A stretch of DNA of 27,963 nt from Candidatus Woesearchaeota archaeon CG11_big_fil_rev_8_21_14_0_20_43_8 (GTDB lineage Archaea > Nanobdellota > Nanobdellia > Woesearchaeales > CG08-08-20-14): contig PCVE01000007.1 in assembly GCA_002762705.1 (NCBI GenBank), positions 1 to 27,963 of the forward strand, given 5' to 3'. Below the pieces are notes generated by a model that saw nothing but the letters and a program-made list of their open reading frames with translations, made no database searches and was not told the origin of the DNA. This document shows, one piece after another, positions 6,102 through 13,883 of this stretch (positions are counted from its first letter, which is position 1; every line of letters starts with the position of its first letter). The position numbers and the translations under genes are program-made.

Positions 6102-8261
6102 ATGTATAAGATAATAGTCAAAGGCACAGTGCAGGGAGTGGGATTCAGGCCTTTTATTTATAGAAAAGCGATAGAGATGGATGTGGTCGGCACTGTGAGG
6201 AACATAGGTTATGGTGTCGAGATCATCGCAGATAAAGAGGAATTCGCTGATATATTCAAAGATGCGCCGCCACTCGCAAAGATCGATGATGTCATTGTCG
6301 AAAAGATAGATGACAGAAGATACAATGATTTTAGCATCATCAAGAGCAAAGACTCAGAAGGCACAACCATACTTCCGCCAGATATCTTCACTTGCGACAA
6401 TTGCATGAAAGAGTTGACTGATAAAAAGAATCGAAGATATGGTTATTTTTTCATAACATGCACTGACTGCGGACCGAGATTCTCGATGATTGGCGGACAG
6501 CCATATGACAGACCGATGACAAGCATGGATGATTTTAAGATGTGCGAGAGATGCAGGAAAGAATACACAGACCCGCTCGATAGAAGATTCCATGCGCAGA
6601 CTATCGCATGCCATGACTGTGGACCAAGACTGCATTTCCATTCAGGAGGATTGTCCATCCCTGGTGGTATCAAGGAAGCAGTCGAAATGTTGAAGAACGG
6701 CGAGCCTGTCGCGATAAAAGGTATCGGCGGATATCATGTCGCCTGCCTGACTGATAAAGTTCCGGTGCAAAGATTGAGACAGATGCTTGGAAGGATGCAT
6801 AAGCCATTCGCAATCATGGTGAAAGATATCGAAATGGCAGAAAGCATTGTTCATATGGATGAAAAAGAGATAGAAATGCTAAAGAGCCCAAGACGGCCGA
6901 TCGTTGTGCTTAAGAAAAGAAGCGATATCTTAAACGATGTATCTGAACTTGATTCTATCGGTGTAATGCTGCCGTATACGGCCCTCCACCAATTGCTGTT
7001 TAGATATATCGACGAGCCACTTGTCATGACATCGGCGAACATGCCCGGAGAACCTGTCGCGATCTCGCGAGAAGAATTCAACAAAGGAAAGCATTTCCTT
7101 TCACATGACAGGAAGATCATCAACAGATGCGATGACACTGTACTAAAAGTGATAGACGGTAGTCCGGTCTTTTTGAGAAGATCACGAGGATATGTGCCAT
7201 CCCCCATCAGGTTGCCTATAGATTGCGATGGCACGATAGCGCTCGGCGCGGAGATGAACAACACGTTCTGCGTCTGCGCGGGAGATAACGCTTTTTTGTC
7301 CCAGCATATCGGGATGACTGCGCATGAGAAGACGATTAATTTCTTTGAACGATCGCTGGAAAAGATGCTGCATCTGGTTCAGATAAGACCGAAGAAAATA
7401 GCATGTGATCTTCATCCTAGATATAACACGACTCGTCTTGGAAAAAGACTTGCTAAGATATACAATGTCGGGCTCTGTCAGGTGCAACATCATAGAGCTC
7501 ATGTATTTTCTGTCGCGGCTGAGCACGGCCTGAAAGATTTCACAGGGATCGCATGCGATGGTCTCGGTTATGGAGAAGATGGAACAATCTGGGGCGGAGA
7601 GATATTCCAAAACAAGATACGTATCGGGCATCTGGAGCAACAGCCGATGATAGGTGGTGATGTCGCGACCCTTGAACCGAAGAGGATGCTTTTTGGGATC
7701 CTTGCAGGGACAGATCATTCCGAAAAGCTGAAGCTTTGGACCAGCCAGGAGAAGATGATATTTAGAAAGATGCATGAGACCGGATTCAACACGATGAAGA
7801 CAAGCAGCTCTGGAAGGGTCCTTGATGCCTGCGCGGCTTTGCTTGGTATATGCGACAGACGCACTTATGAAGGGAGGCCTGCTATGCTCTTAGAATCATA
7901 TTGCTATGATGATATAGAAAAAATCATGATGCTTGAGCCGCAAAAACCTGTCATCCATACACAAGACAAGATGAAAATCCTTGATACGACTCATCTTATC
8001 TCATACATCGCAAGCGAGATGGAAAAAGCGAAAGATATCGCATCATTCAGAAAAGACGCAGCCACTGTCGCTCACTATTACATCGCAGATGGGATGCATG
8101 CAATCGCCGATACAGGTGATAGGATCGTCTTCTCAGGCGGTGTCGCATGCAACAGATATATTACTGATCTTCTGATAAGAAAAGGAGTACTTATCAATAA
8201 AGAAGTCCCTCCTGGAGACGGCGGGATAGCATTCGGGCAGGCTTATCTCGCTAATCTTTGA
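6102..8261 (+). CDS. hypF: Carbamoyltransferase HypF ([NiFe] hydrogenase maturation)
   Basis: A 719-residue cytoplasmic enzyme that turns carbamoyl phosphate and ATP into a carbamoyl group on the C-terminal Cys of HypE, the precursor of the CN ligands of the hydrogenase iron. All domains are present in order: acylphosphatase (1-85, VQGVGFR with R16); two C4 zinc fingers (C98, C101, C120, C123 and C148, C151, C170, C173); a YrdC-like domain from about 188 (VAIKGIGGYHVAC); and a Kae1-like domain with DLHPRYNTTRLG, the metal motif HHRAH at 463-467, DGLGYGEDGTIWGGE and FSGGVACNRY. The start at 6102 gives the acylphosphatase domain its normal N-terminus and fits the TATA box; the open frame upstream to 5766 is antisense to the oxidoreductase gene. 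The 3' end overlaps the convergent gene by 11 bases. Confidence 0.96.
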   Translation: MYKIIVKGTVQGVGFRPFIYRKAIEMDVVGTVRNIGYGVEIIADKEEFADIFKDAPPLAKIDDVIVEKIDDRRYNDFSIIKSKDSEGTTILPPDIFTCDNCMKELTDKKNRRYGYFFITCTDCGPRFSMIGGQPYDRPMTSMDDFKMCERCRKEYTDPLDRRFHAQTIACHDCGPRLHFHSGGLSIPGGIKEAVEMLKNGEPVAIKGIGGYHVACLTDKVPVQRLRQMLGRMHKPFAIMVKDIEMAESIVHMDEKEIEMLKSPRRPIVVLKKRSDILNDVSELDSIGVMLPYTALHQLLFRYIDEPLVMTSANMPGEPVAISREEFNKGKHFLSHDRKIINRCDDTVLKVIDGSPVFLRRSRGYVPSPIRLPIDCDGTIALGAEMNNTFCVCAGDNAFLSQHIGMTAHEKTINFFERSLEKMLHLVQIRPKKIACDLHPRYNTTRLGKRLAKIYNVGLCQVQHHRAHVFSVAAEHGLKDFTGIACDGLGYGEDGTIWGGEIFQNKIRIGHLEQQPMIGGDVATLEPKRMLFGILAGTDHSEKLKLWTSQEKMIFRKMHETGFNTMKTSSSGRVLDACAALLGICDRRTYEGRPAMLLESYCYDDIEKIMMLEPQKPVIHTQDKMKILDTTHLISYIASEMEKAKDIASFRKDAATVAHYYIADGMHAIADTGDRIVFSGGVACNRYITDLLIRKGVLINKEVPPGDGGIAFGQAYLANL

Positions 8262-9051
8262 AATTATCCGCATCTGAAACAGAATGGATATGTGTCTCTT
8301 TTGCGCTTGTGATGTAGCCATCAAGAAGCCCCCTGCTTGCGAGCGCAGGGAACAAGTCAAGCTCAAGACTGCTGCCTGGAAGATCTAATACATCCGTCTC
8401 GCATATGAATATCGGTGAGAACACAAGGTTGTTCCTCGAATCTGTCTTCTGGTTGAAGTCTGTTATCTTGGTGCCTTCCATCATCACTGATCCTTTTTCA
8501 ATCGGCTGCTCTGACGTAGTCAACATGAGTGTGCAAAAAGAAGATATCTTCAGATGTGTTTCCCAAAGCGCTTTTAGATTTATACTCTCAAAAATTATGT
8601 CACTATAGACCACAAGAAAACGGCTGTTGATCTTTCCACGTAGGCACTTAAGTGAAGAGAAACTGCCATTGCTTTCCTTCTCTTCAACATATTGGATCGT
8701 TGCACCAAGTGTCGAACCATCTTTTAACTGGCTGAAAAATGCTGTCAGGACTTCATGCCTTGCGATGATAAATATCTTTTTGAATCCGCTTTGGACAAGT
8801 TTCTGCACAGCCCTTTCACTGACAGAACGACTACCGACAAGATATGTAGGACGAAATTCTGTCTCGCTTATTTTTTGCCTTTCTATTGGACCACCAGCGA
8901 GGATGACAGCTGTCTTGTTCTCGCCAAGCGAGATCTTTGCCAGATATTCGATCGCTTGAGAACGATTCCTGATATAGACATTGTCGATTATAGAATCTAT
9001 ATGTGATAAGACATCTTTATCGATTGTGATACTTATCTTGGTCTTATTCAT
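8251..9051 (-). CDS. Ribbon-helix-helix DNA-binding domain fused to a degenerate sugar nucleotidyltransferase
   Basis: A 266-residue two-domain protein. Residues 1-44 (KISITIDKDVLSHIDSII, then RNRSQAIEYLAK) have the strand-helix-helix pattern of CopG/MetJ-type DNA-binding domains. Residues 47-266 resemble NDP-sugar pyrophosphorylases: AVILAGG at 48-54, an Arg at 58 where GTR is expected, the RPT segment where the family has RPK, YVEEKE near 121-126, and VVYSD at 147-151 for the usual NGD/GD metal-binding Asp. The catalytic Lys is replaced by T69, the Gly before the Asp by Ser, and the LGTAG sugar-binding loop by a Ser-rich sequence. This suggests ligand sensing rather than catalysis. It is divergent from ugd, whose product uses UDP-glucose, so it may be a nucleotide-sugar-responsive regulator. 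That role is inferred. Confidence 0.8.
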   Translation of the reverse strand: MNKTKISITIDKDVLSHIDSIIDNVYIRNRSQAIEYLAKISLGENKTAVILAGGPIERQKISETEFRPTYLVGSRSVSERAVQKLVQSGFKKIFIIARHEVLTAFFSQLKDGSTLGATIQYVEEKESNGSFSSLKCLRGKINSRFLVVYSDIIFESINLKALWETHLKISSFCTLMLTTSEQPIEKGSVMMEGTKITDFNQKTDSRNNLVFSPIFICETDVLDLPGSSLELDLFPALASRGLLDGYITSAKETHIHSVSDADNFKD

Positions 9052-9196
9052 GCAATAGAAGACATATAATCAGTTATTTATATATTTATCGGATAAAGTA
9101 GGATATAGGTAAGATATTTATAGTTGCAATATTACTAACCCGTATAGAAACAATCACTGGTCTAAACAGATCATATATGATGAAGGGTGGTATAAT
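9052..9196. promoter_or_regulatory. Divergent control region between the RHH fusion gene and ugd
   Basis: This 145-base spacer carries both promoters. On the minus strand AATATATAAATA (9075-9086) is centred 29 bases from the RHH gene ATG, implying a leaderless mRNA. On the plus strand GATATTTATAG (9113-9123) predicts a start near 9145, giving ugd a leader of about 50 bases with GGGTGGT just before the ATG. Between the two TATA boxes lie near-repeats at exact 10-base spacing: GGATAAAGTA (9091), GGATATAGGT (9101) and AAGATATTTA (9111). A perfect 12-base palindrome ATCATATATGAT is at 9170-9181, inside the ugd leader. Both are plausible operator sites for a ribbon-helix-helix protein. Confidence 0.5.
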
Positions 9197-10498
9197 ATGA
9201 AAATCACGATTATTGGAACAGGTTATGTTGGTCTTGTGACAGGCACTTGCTTTGCGAATCTTGGAAACGATGTCATCTGCCTTGATATCGACAAGAAAAA
9301 GATCGATGATCTCAACAAAGGAAAGATGCCCATATATGAACCTGGACTAAAAGAGCTTGTGGATCGCAACGCAAAAGAGAAGCGATTGTTCTTCACAACA
9401 GACCAGAAATTCGCGATACAGTTCTCTGATATCATATTCATCTGCGTTGGTACGCCTGAAGACAAAGATGGCTCGGCCGATCTGAAATATGTCTTAGGCG
9501 TCGCTGGAGATATCGGGAAATATATGAATGATTACAAAGTCATCGTCGATAAAAGCACTGTCCCGGTCGGGACCGCGGATAAAGTGAAAGAGATGATCAG
9601 GAAATCACAGTCTGAAAAAACAGATTTCGATGTCGTGTCGAATCCTGAATTCCTGCGTGAAGGACAGGCAATCAAAGATTTCACCGGGCCTGACAGGATA
9701 GTGATCGGTGTCGAGTCGGCAAAAGCAAAAGAAGTGATGATCAAATTATATGATGATATCGAAAGGACAGGAAGACCGATACTTATAACAGATATAAAGA
9801 GCGCTGAGATGATCAAATACGCATCGAATGCCATGCTCGCCACAAGGATATCATTCATCAACCAGCTTGCGCATCTCTGCGAGAAGATAGGAGCTGATAT
9901 CAAGCTTGTCGCAAAAGGCATGGGCCTTGACTCAAGGATAGGCCCAAGATTCCTGCAGGCGGGAGTCGGATACGGCGGAAGCTGCTTTCCAAAGGATGTG
10001 AAAGCTCTTGCGAAGACACTAAAAGAATATGAATGCGGAAGCGAGATACTCGACGCTGTCGATGATGTAAATGAGAAACAGAAAAGAATGATTGTCCCAA
10101 GGATCCATGAACATTTCAATGGAGATCTCAAAGGCAAGAAAGTCGTGGTATGGGGTCTTGCGTTCAAACCGCATACTGATGATATGAGAGAAGCTCCATC
10201 TGTCGTCATCATAAATGAACTGCAGAGACATGGTGCGAAGATACATGCGTTCGATCCTGTCGCGAGAGAAGAAGCGACAAAGATCCTTGATGATGTGACA
10301 TATCATGATAGGCCGCATGATGCCCTCAAAGATGCTGACGCTCTTGTCGTCGTGACTGAATGGGATGAATTCCGTCATCTGGACAAGAAGAAGATGAAAG
10401 ATATGATGAACACACCAATCATATTCGACGGAAGGAATGTGTATCAGCCAGATGAGATGAAAAAGCATGGATTCCATTATTATAGTATAGGGAGGTGA
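9197..10498 (+). CDS. ugd: UDP-glucose 6-dehydrogenase
   Basis: A 433-residue NAD-dependent UDP-glucose/GDP-mannose dehydrogenase family enzyme that oxidises UDP-glucose twice to UDP-glucuronate in the cytoplasm. The N-terminal Rossmann motif is GTGYVG, followed by YEPGL, GTPEDKDGSADL, STVPVGT, and NPEFLREGQA. The catalytic Cys is C263 in GYGGSCFPKD, and the C-terminal UDP-binding domain includes WGLAFKPHTDDMREAPS. Length is typical. GGGTGG lies about eight bases before the ATG. The gene ends six bases before the next gene, which encodes a UDP-glucuronate decarboxylase-like enzyme, so the pair should form one operon making UDP-xylose or a related sugar for glycans. UDP-glucose specificity, rather than GDP-mannose or UDP-ManNAc, is inferred mainly from this neighbour. 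Confidence 0.92.
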   Translation: MKITIIGTGYVGLVTGTCFANLGNDVICLDIDKKKIDDLNKGKMPIYEPGLKELVDRNAKEKRLFFTTDQKFAIQFSDIIFICVGTPEDKDGSADLKYVLGVAGDIGKYMNDYKVIVDKSTVPVGTADKVKEMIRKSQSEKTDFDVVSNPEFLREGQAIKDFTGPDRIVIGVESAKAKEVMIKLYDDIERTGRPILITDIKSAEMIKYASNAMLATRISFINQLAHLCEKIGADIKLVAKGMGLDSRIGPRFLQAGVGYGGSCFPKDVKALAKTLKEYECGSEILDAVDDVNEKQKRMIVPRIHEHFNGDLKGKKVVVWGLAFKPHTDDMREAPSVVIINELQRHGAKIHAFDPVAREEATKILDDVTYHDRPHDALKDADALVVVTEWDEFRHLDKKKMKDMMNTPIIFDGRNVYQPDEMKKHGFHYYSIGR

Positions 10499-10499
10499 T
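10491..10499 (+). promoter_or_regulatory. Strong ribosome binding site for the UDP-xylose synthase-like gene
   Basis: GGAGGTGAT matches the complement of the archaeal 16S rRNA 3' end (CACCUCC) almost perfectly. It overlaps the last codons and TGA stop of ugd and sits five bases before the ATG at 10505. It is one of the clearest Shine-Dalgarno sites in the window and supports coupled translation and the chosen start. Confidence 0.75.
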
Positions 10500-10504
10500 G
10501 ATGA

Positions 10505-11443
10505 ATGAAGACGAAAAAAACTATATTGGTCACTGGCGGAGCAGGATTCATCGGAAGCCATCTCTGTGAATTCCTTTTGAAGAAAGGCAATGTTGTCATA
10601 TGTGTGGATAATCTATTCACCGGGAACAAAGAGAACATAAAACACCTACTTGACAACAAGGATTTTGAGTTCATAAGACATGACATCACTATCCCGCTGA
10701 CACTTGAAGTCGATCAGATATACAATCTCGCATGTCCTGCGTCTCCTGTCCATTATCAATACAATCCTATAAAGACAATCAAGATGGGGACTATCGGCAT
10801 GATAAACATGCTTGGCCTTGCGAAGAGGACAAATGCGAGGATACTTCAGGCATCGACCTCAGAAGTATATGGCGATCCGATAGAGCATCCTCAAAAAGAG
10901 AGCTACTGGGGAAATGTCAACCCGATCGGTCCACGGAGCTGTTATGATGAAGGGAAGAGAGTGGCTGAGAGCCTTTGCTTCGCCTATCACTGGCAGAATG
11001 ACGTCGACATCAGGATAATACGTATCTTCAATACTTACGGCCCTAATATGGCGCTTAATGATGGACGGGTCGTCTCGAATTTCATCGTGCAGGCATTGCG
11101 TGGTGAGGACCTCACTATATTTGGCGATGGAAAACAGACACGAAGCTTCTGCTATGTGAACGACCTTATCGAAGGCATGTATGCAGCGATGGAGAAAGAT
11201 GATTTCACAGGTCCTGTCAATCTTGGGAATCCTATTGAGAACACAATGCTTGAACTTGCGAATACCATAATAAAACTCACTGGATCAAAATCGAAGCTCT
11301 GCTACGATGATCTTCCAAAAGATGACCCGACAAGAAGGAATCCAGATATCACGCTTGCGAAGAAAGAGTTTGGCTGGTCTCCGAAAGTCGATCTTGAGAA
11401 TGGCCTTAAGAAGACTATCGAATATTTCAAGAGAGTTATCTAG
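10505..11443 (+). CDS. UDP-glucuronate decarboxylase (UDP-xylose synthase)-like SDR enzyme
   Basis: A 312-residue extended short-chain dehydrogenase. The NAD motif GGAGFIGSHLCEFL is at the N-terminus. The region NLACPASPVHYQ through STSEVYGDPIEHPQ and YWGNVNPIGPRSCYDEGKR is characteristic of UDP-glucuronate decarboxylases (UXS), with catalytic Tyr147 and Lys151 in YDEGK; RSFCYVNDLI and the LGNP segment follow. It should convert UDP-glucuronate to UDP-xylose or a 4-keto intermediate, using the product of ugd directly upstream. It is soluble, without the N-terminal membrane anchor of animal enzymes. Other decarboxylase/epimerase outcomes are possible, but the ACPASP and SCYDEGKR signatures favour UXS. 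The stop shares four bases (CTAG) with the stop of the convergent gene. Confidence 0.88.
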   Translation: MKTKKTILVTGGAGFIGSHLCEFLLKKGNVVICVDNLFTGNKENIKHLLDNKDFEFIRHDITIPLTLEVDQIYNLACPASPVHYQYNPIKTIKMGTIGMINMLGLAKRTNARILQASTSEVYGDPIEHPQKESYWGNVNPIGPRSCYDEGKRVAESLCFAYHWQNDVDIRIIRIFNTYGPNMALNDGRVVSNFIVQALRGEDLTIFGDGKQTRSFCYVNDLIEGMYAAMEKDDFTGPVNLGNPIENTMLELANTIIKLTGSKSKLCYDDLPKDDPTRRNPDITLAKKEFGWSPKVDLENGLKKTIEYFKRVI

Positions 11444-12732
11444 AAGACATCATCTATAAGATCTATGCTCTGTCTTGCGATCTCTTTTTTCCTGTTGCAT
11501 CTGATCGCTTCGATCATCTCTCTCTTATCTATCGTCTTGTCTTCCATCCTGAGCATCAGGCATATCATCAACAGACATAGATATTCTCTCTTCACATCCA
11601 TGCTGGTGATATCGACAGAGATTATCTTAGGAAGCTTGTTGATCGAATGTACTTTCTTCGCGAGGTATGATAAGACATATATCTTCGATGTCTTTGGCAA
11701 TGATCGTATCTTGTCTTTGATCTGCGCTATGCCTTCTTCTGATAATATGACGATCATATCATGAGATAAGACAGCTGTGCTATGAATTTGCCTGTCGCTT
11801 ATTATCATCTCTGAGACAGAATATCCTGAGAGGACTGTTATCGGAAAGTCATCTCGCTGCGTCGCATGGAGACCGCTGATTGTCGCGGCAAAGCCAAGCA
11901 ATGATGATGTCGATCTTATCTTCTGTCCTGCGCTTCCGGAGATGAGTATGGTCATTGTACCTTTGAACTTCGAACAATTATATTTTGGTTCTCTCTTTTT
12001 GATGGGCATCGATTCTTTTTCAGCGACAAGTCGGGAATATTCTGGCCTCATCTTGTTCTCCACTACACCGAATGAGAATCCTTCTTCTTTTTTCTTGTCG
12101 ATCCATGATCTGTTCATCTGATTCTTCGGCCCAAAATATGCAGCGCATAAATCCCATATATCCACGATCGAGAAACCATCATGCATGAGTGCGGATTTTA
12201 TGATCTCTGGAAGATCCTTGTCAAGAACTGTGCCTCTTGCGATGAAACTTGCGCCTGCGCCGCTCATCAGCTTGCAGATATCGAATCCTTCTTCGATGTT
12301 TCCGCTTTGCATCGTCGTCGTGATGCCTGATCTTGGAGTCGTCACAGAATGCTCGCCACCGGTCATGCCAAAATTGAAGTTGTTGAAGACAAGGACAGTG
12401 ATGCCTATGTTTCTCCTTGCAGCGTTGATCACATGATTGCCGCCGATCCCGATCCCGCCATCGCCGACGATCACTATCACATTCAGGTGTGGTTTCGCAA
12501 GCTTTATCCCTGTCGCGTATGTTATCGATCTTCCATGAAGCCCGTGGAATGTGTTTGTCGTGAAATATCTGTCAGATATACCGCAGCATCCTATGTCAGT
12601 CACTATCACTGTGTTCTTTGGATCAAGACCGAGAGATGATATGGCTTTGTCAAGTGCGAGAAGTATCATGCCATGGCCGCAGCCTGGACAGAAACCAAAG
12701 GGAAGCTTCTCTTTATTGATACAGCTATTCAT
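11440..12732 (-). CDS. korB: 2-oxoacid:ferredoxin oxidoreductase, fused beta-gamma subunit
   Basis: A 430-residue protein with two parts. Residues 1 to about 245 form the thiamine diphosphate-binding beta subunit of 2-oxoacid:ferredoxin oxidoreductases (KorB type). They include CPGCG (C13, C16 region), TDIGCCG, and LCAAYFG, giving the four Cys of a [4Fe-4S] cluster, and the ThDP/Mg motif GDGG...NHVINAARRN...FNN. Residues about 255-430 match the gamma domain (ILISGSAGQKIRSTSSLLGFAA, SGYSVSEMIISDRQI), normally a separate subunit or fused to alpha. The enzyme decarboxylates 2-oxoacids (2-oxoglutarate or a broad range) to acyl-CoA with reduction of ferredoxin. No delta (8Fe ferredoxin) subunit is adjacent. 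The ATG at 12732 overlaps the alpha-subunit stop as ATGA; an ATG two codons upstream is the alternative. Confidence 0.88.
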   Translation of the reverse strand: MNSCINKEKLPFGFCPGCGHGMILLALDKAISSLGLDPKNTVIVTDIGCCGISDRYFTTNTFHGLHGRSITYATGIKLAKPHLNVIVIVGDGGIGIGGNHVINAARRNIGITVLVFNNFNFGMTGGEHSVTTPRSGITTTMQSGNIEEGFDICKLMSGAGASFIARGTVLDKDLPEIIKSALMHDGFSIVDIWDLCAAYFGPKNQMNRSWIDKKKEEGFSFGVVENKMRPEYSRLVAEKESMPIKKREPKYNCSKFKGTMTILISGSAGQKIRSTSSLLGFAATISGLHATQRDDFPITVLSGYSVSEMIISDRQIHSTAVLSHDMIVILSEEGIAQIKDKIRSLPKTSKIYVLSYLAKKVHSINKLPKIISVDITSMDVKREYLCLLMICLMLRMEDKTIDKREMIEAIRCNRKKEIARQSIDLIDDVF

Positions 12733-13844
12733 CTGCATGCTTTGATCACCTGTTCTGGAAACATCGGCTCTCCGTCTACACGTGTCAGACTTTCGACCTT
12801 GATTGTCGATCTGTGTTTTTTCACGATCCTTTCGACTGAAGATACATATTGTCCTATATTCAATTCAGGGACGATCACTCTCTTTATACCACCCAAGCAT
12901 TTGGTTATACATCTCTCTTGTATAGGCCAGACAGTCTTCAATGCGAGATGCGAGATTTTCTTCTTATCTTTCCGAAGATGCAAAACTGCATCATTGCATG
13001 TCCTTGTCGTGTCTCCATAGCTTATCAAAAGCGTCTTCGCACCCTTCTCAAGATCTTTCCCATAGATGCCGAGATGATCTCTTCTTGAAAGTATCTTGTT
13101 GTTCAGATGCATTATCAGATCAGATATTTTTTTCTTATCTTTTGTCAGGTATCCATCCTCGTCGTGGGATGATGTCGTGAACCGCACGATGTTCTTCCCG
13201 CCAATCTCTGAGAACGGAGGGATATCTGATGATTTCCGGATTGAGTATGGTCTGTATGATTTTCTGTCCTTATTTCCTTTTCTCTTCGAGATCTTGATAT
13301 GATCATATTTCGCTAGATCAACAGATTCTTTTGTTGTCGAGATCTCTTTTGACAGCATGACGAACACAGGACATCTGAGCTCTTCTGCGAGATTGAAAGC
13401 CTTCAATGTAAGATAGTAGCATTCTTCTGCGTTGCTTGGAGCAAGCGCGATCACACCGATGCCTGCCGATGTGCCCCAACGCACGAATTGTATATCGCTC
13501 TGCGCCCCCTTCGTCGCTGATCCTGTCGCTGGTCCAAGACGCTGGGAATCCACGATGACCAAAGGAACTTCTCCCATTATCGCAAGGCCGAGATTTTCAC
13601 TATAAAGACTCATCCCAGGACCGCTTGTCGCTGTCATGACCTTCTTTCCAGACATCGAAGCCCCTATGCACATGCCGATCGACGCAAGTTCATCTTCGCC
13701 TTCGATAGCTATCCCTTTGATGTTCTGCATCATACCAAGAAGTATCGATGTCGCAGGAGTTATTGGATATCCTGCGAAGAAATCGCATCCTGCCTTCAAT
13801 GCGGCTTTCACGACAGCCTCGTTTCCATCAAGGAATTCTCTCAT
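12729..13844 (-). CDS. korA: 2-oxoacid:ferredoxin oxidoreductase alpha subunit
   Basis: A 371-residue KorA-type alpha subunit. The N-terminal pyrimidine-binding domain shows EFLDGNEAVVKAALKAGC, FAGYPITPATSI and EGEDELASIGMCIGAS, then TATSGPGMSLYSENLGLAIM, SQRLGPATGSATKGAQSD and the FNLAEELRCPVFVML region. The C-terminal domain ends near FPEQVIKACR. With the beta-gamma subunit it should make a 2-oxoacid:ferredoxin oxidoreductase supplying reduced ferredoxin and acyl-CoA. It has no N-terminal gamma fusion, consistent with gamma being on the partner gene. The ATG at 13844 lies 28 bases after a TATA box; a second ATG at 13850 is possible. It is the first gene of a two-gene operon with a 4-base overlap. 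Substrate specificity (2-oxoglutarate versus other 2-oxoacids) cannot be read from sequence. Confidence 0.9.
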   Translation of the reverse strand: MREFLDGNEAVVKAALKAGCDFFAGYPITPATSILLGMMQNIKGIAIEGEDELASIGMCIGASMSGKKVMTATSGPGMSLYSENLGLAIMGEVPLVIVDSQRLGPATGSATKGAQSDIQFVRWGTSAGIGVIALAPSNAEECYYLTLKAFNLAEELRCPVFVMLSKEISTTKESVDLAKYDHIKISKRKGNKDRKSYRPYSIRKSSDIPPFSEIGGKNIVRFTTSSHDEDGYLTKDKKKISDLIMHLNNKILSRRDHLGIYGKDLEKGAKTLLISYGDTTRTCNDAVLHLRKDKKKISHLALKTVWPIQERCITKCLGGIKRVIVPELNIGQYVSSVERIVKKHRSTIKVESLTRVDGEPMFPEQVIKACR

Positions 13845-13866
13845 GATCATACCATGGAAATCAAGC

Positions 13867-13877
13867 TATTTAAAACT
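13867..13877 (-). promoter_or_regulatory. TATA box of korA-korB
   Basis: GTTTTAAATAG on the minus strand is centred 28 bases upstream of the ATG at 13844. No Shine-Dalgarno sequence is evident before that ATG, which fits a leaderless transcript. Confidence 0.5.
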
Positions 13878-13883
13878 TGGGGC

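Noticed and set aside
7182..7775. 197-codon minus-strand frame inside hypF
   Set aside because: It lies opposite the conserved Kae1-like domain of HypF, has no motif, and is a shadow frame.
9532..10212. 226-codon minus-strand frame inside ugd
   Set aside because: Ser/Ile/Phe-rich composition typical of an antisense shadow; ugd on the other strand is a clear full-length enzyme.
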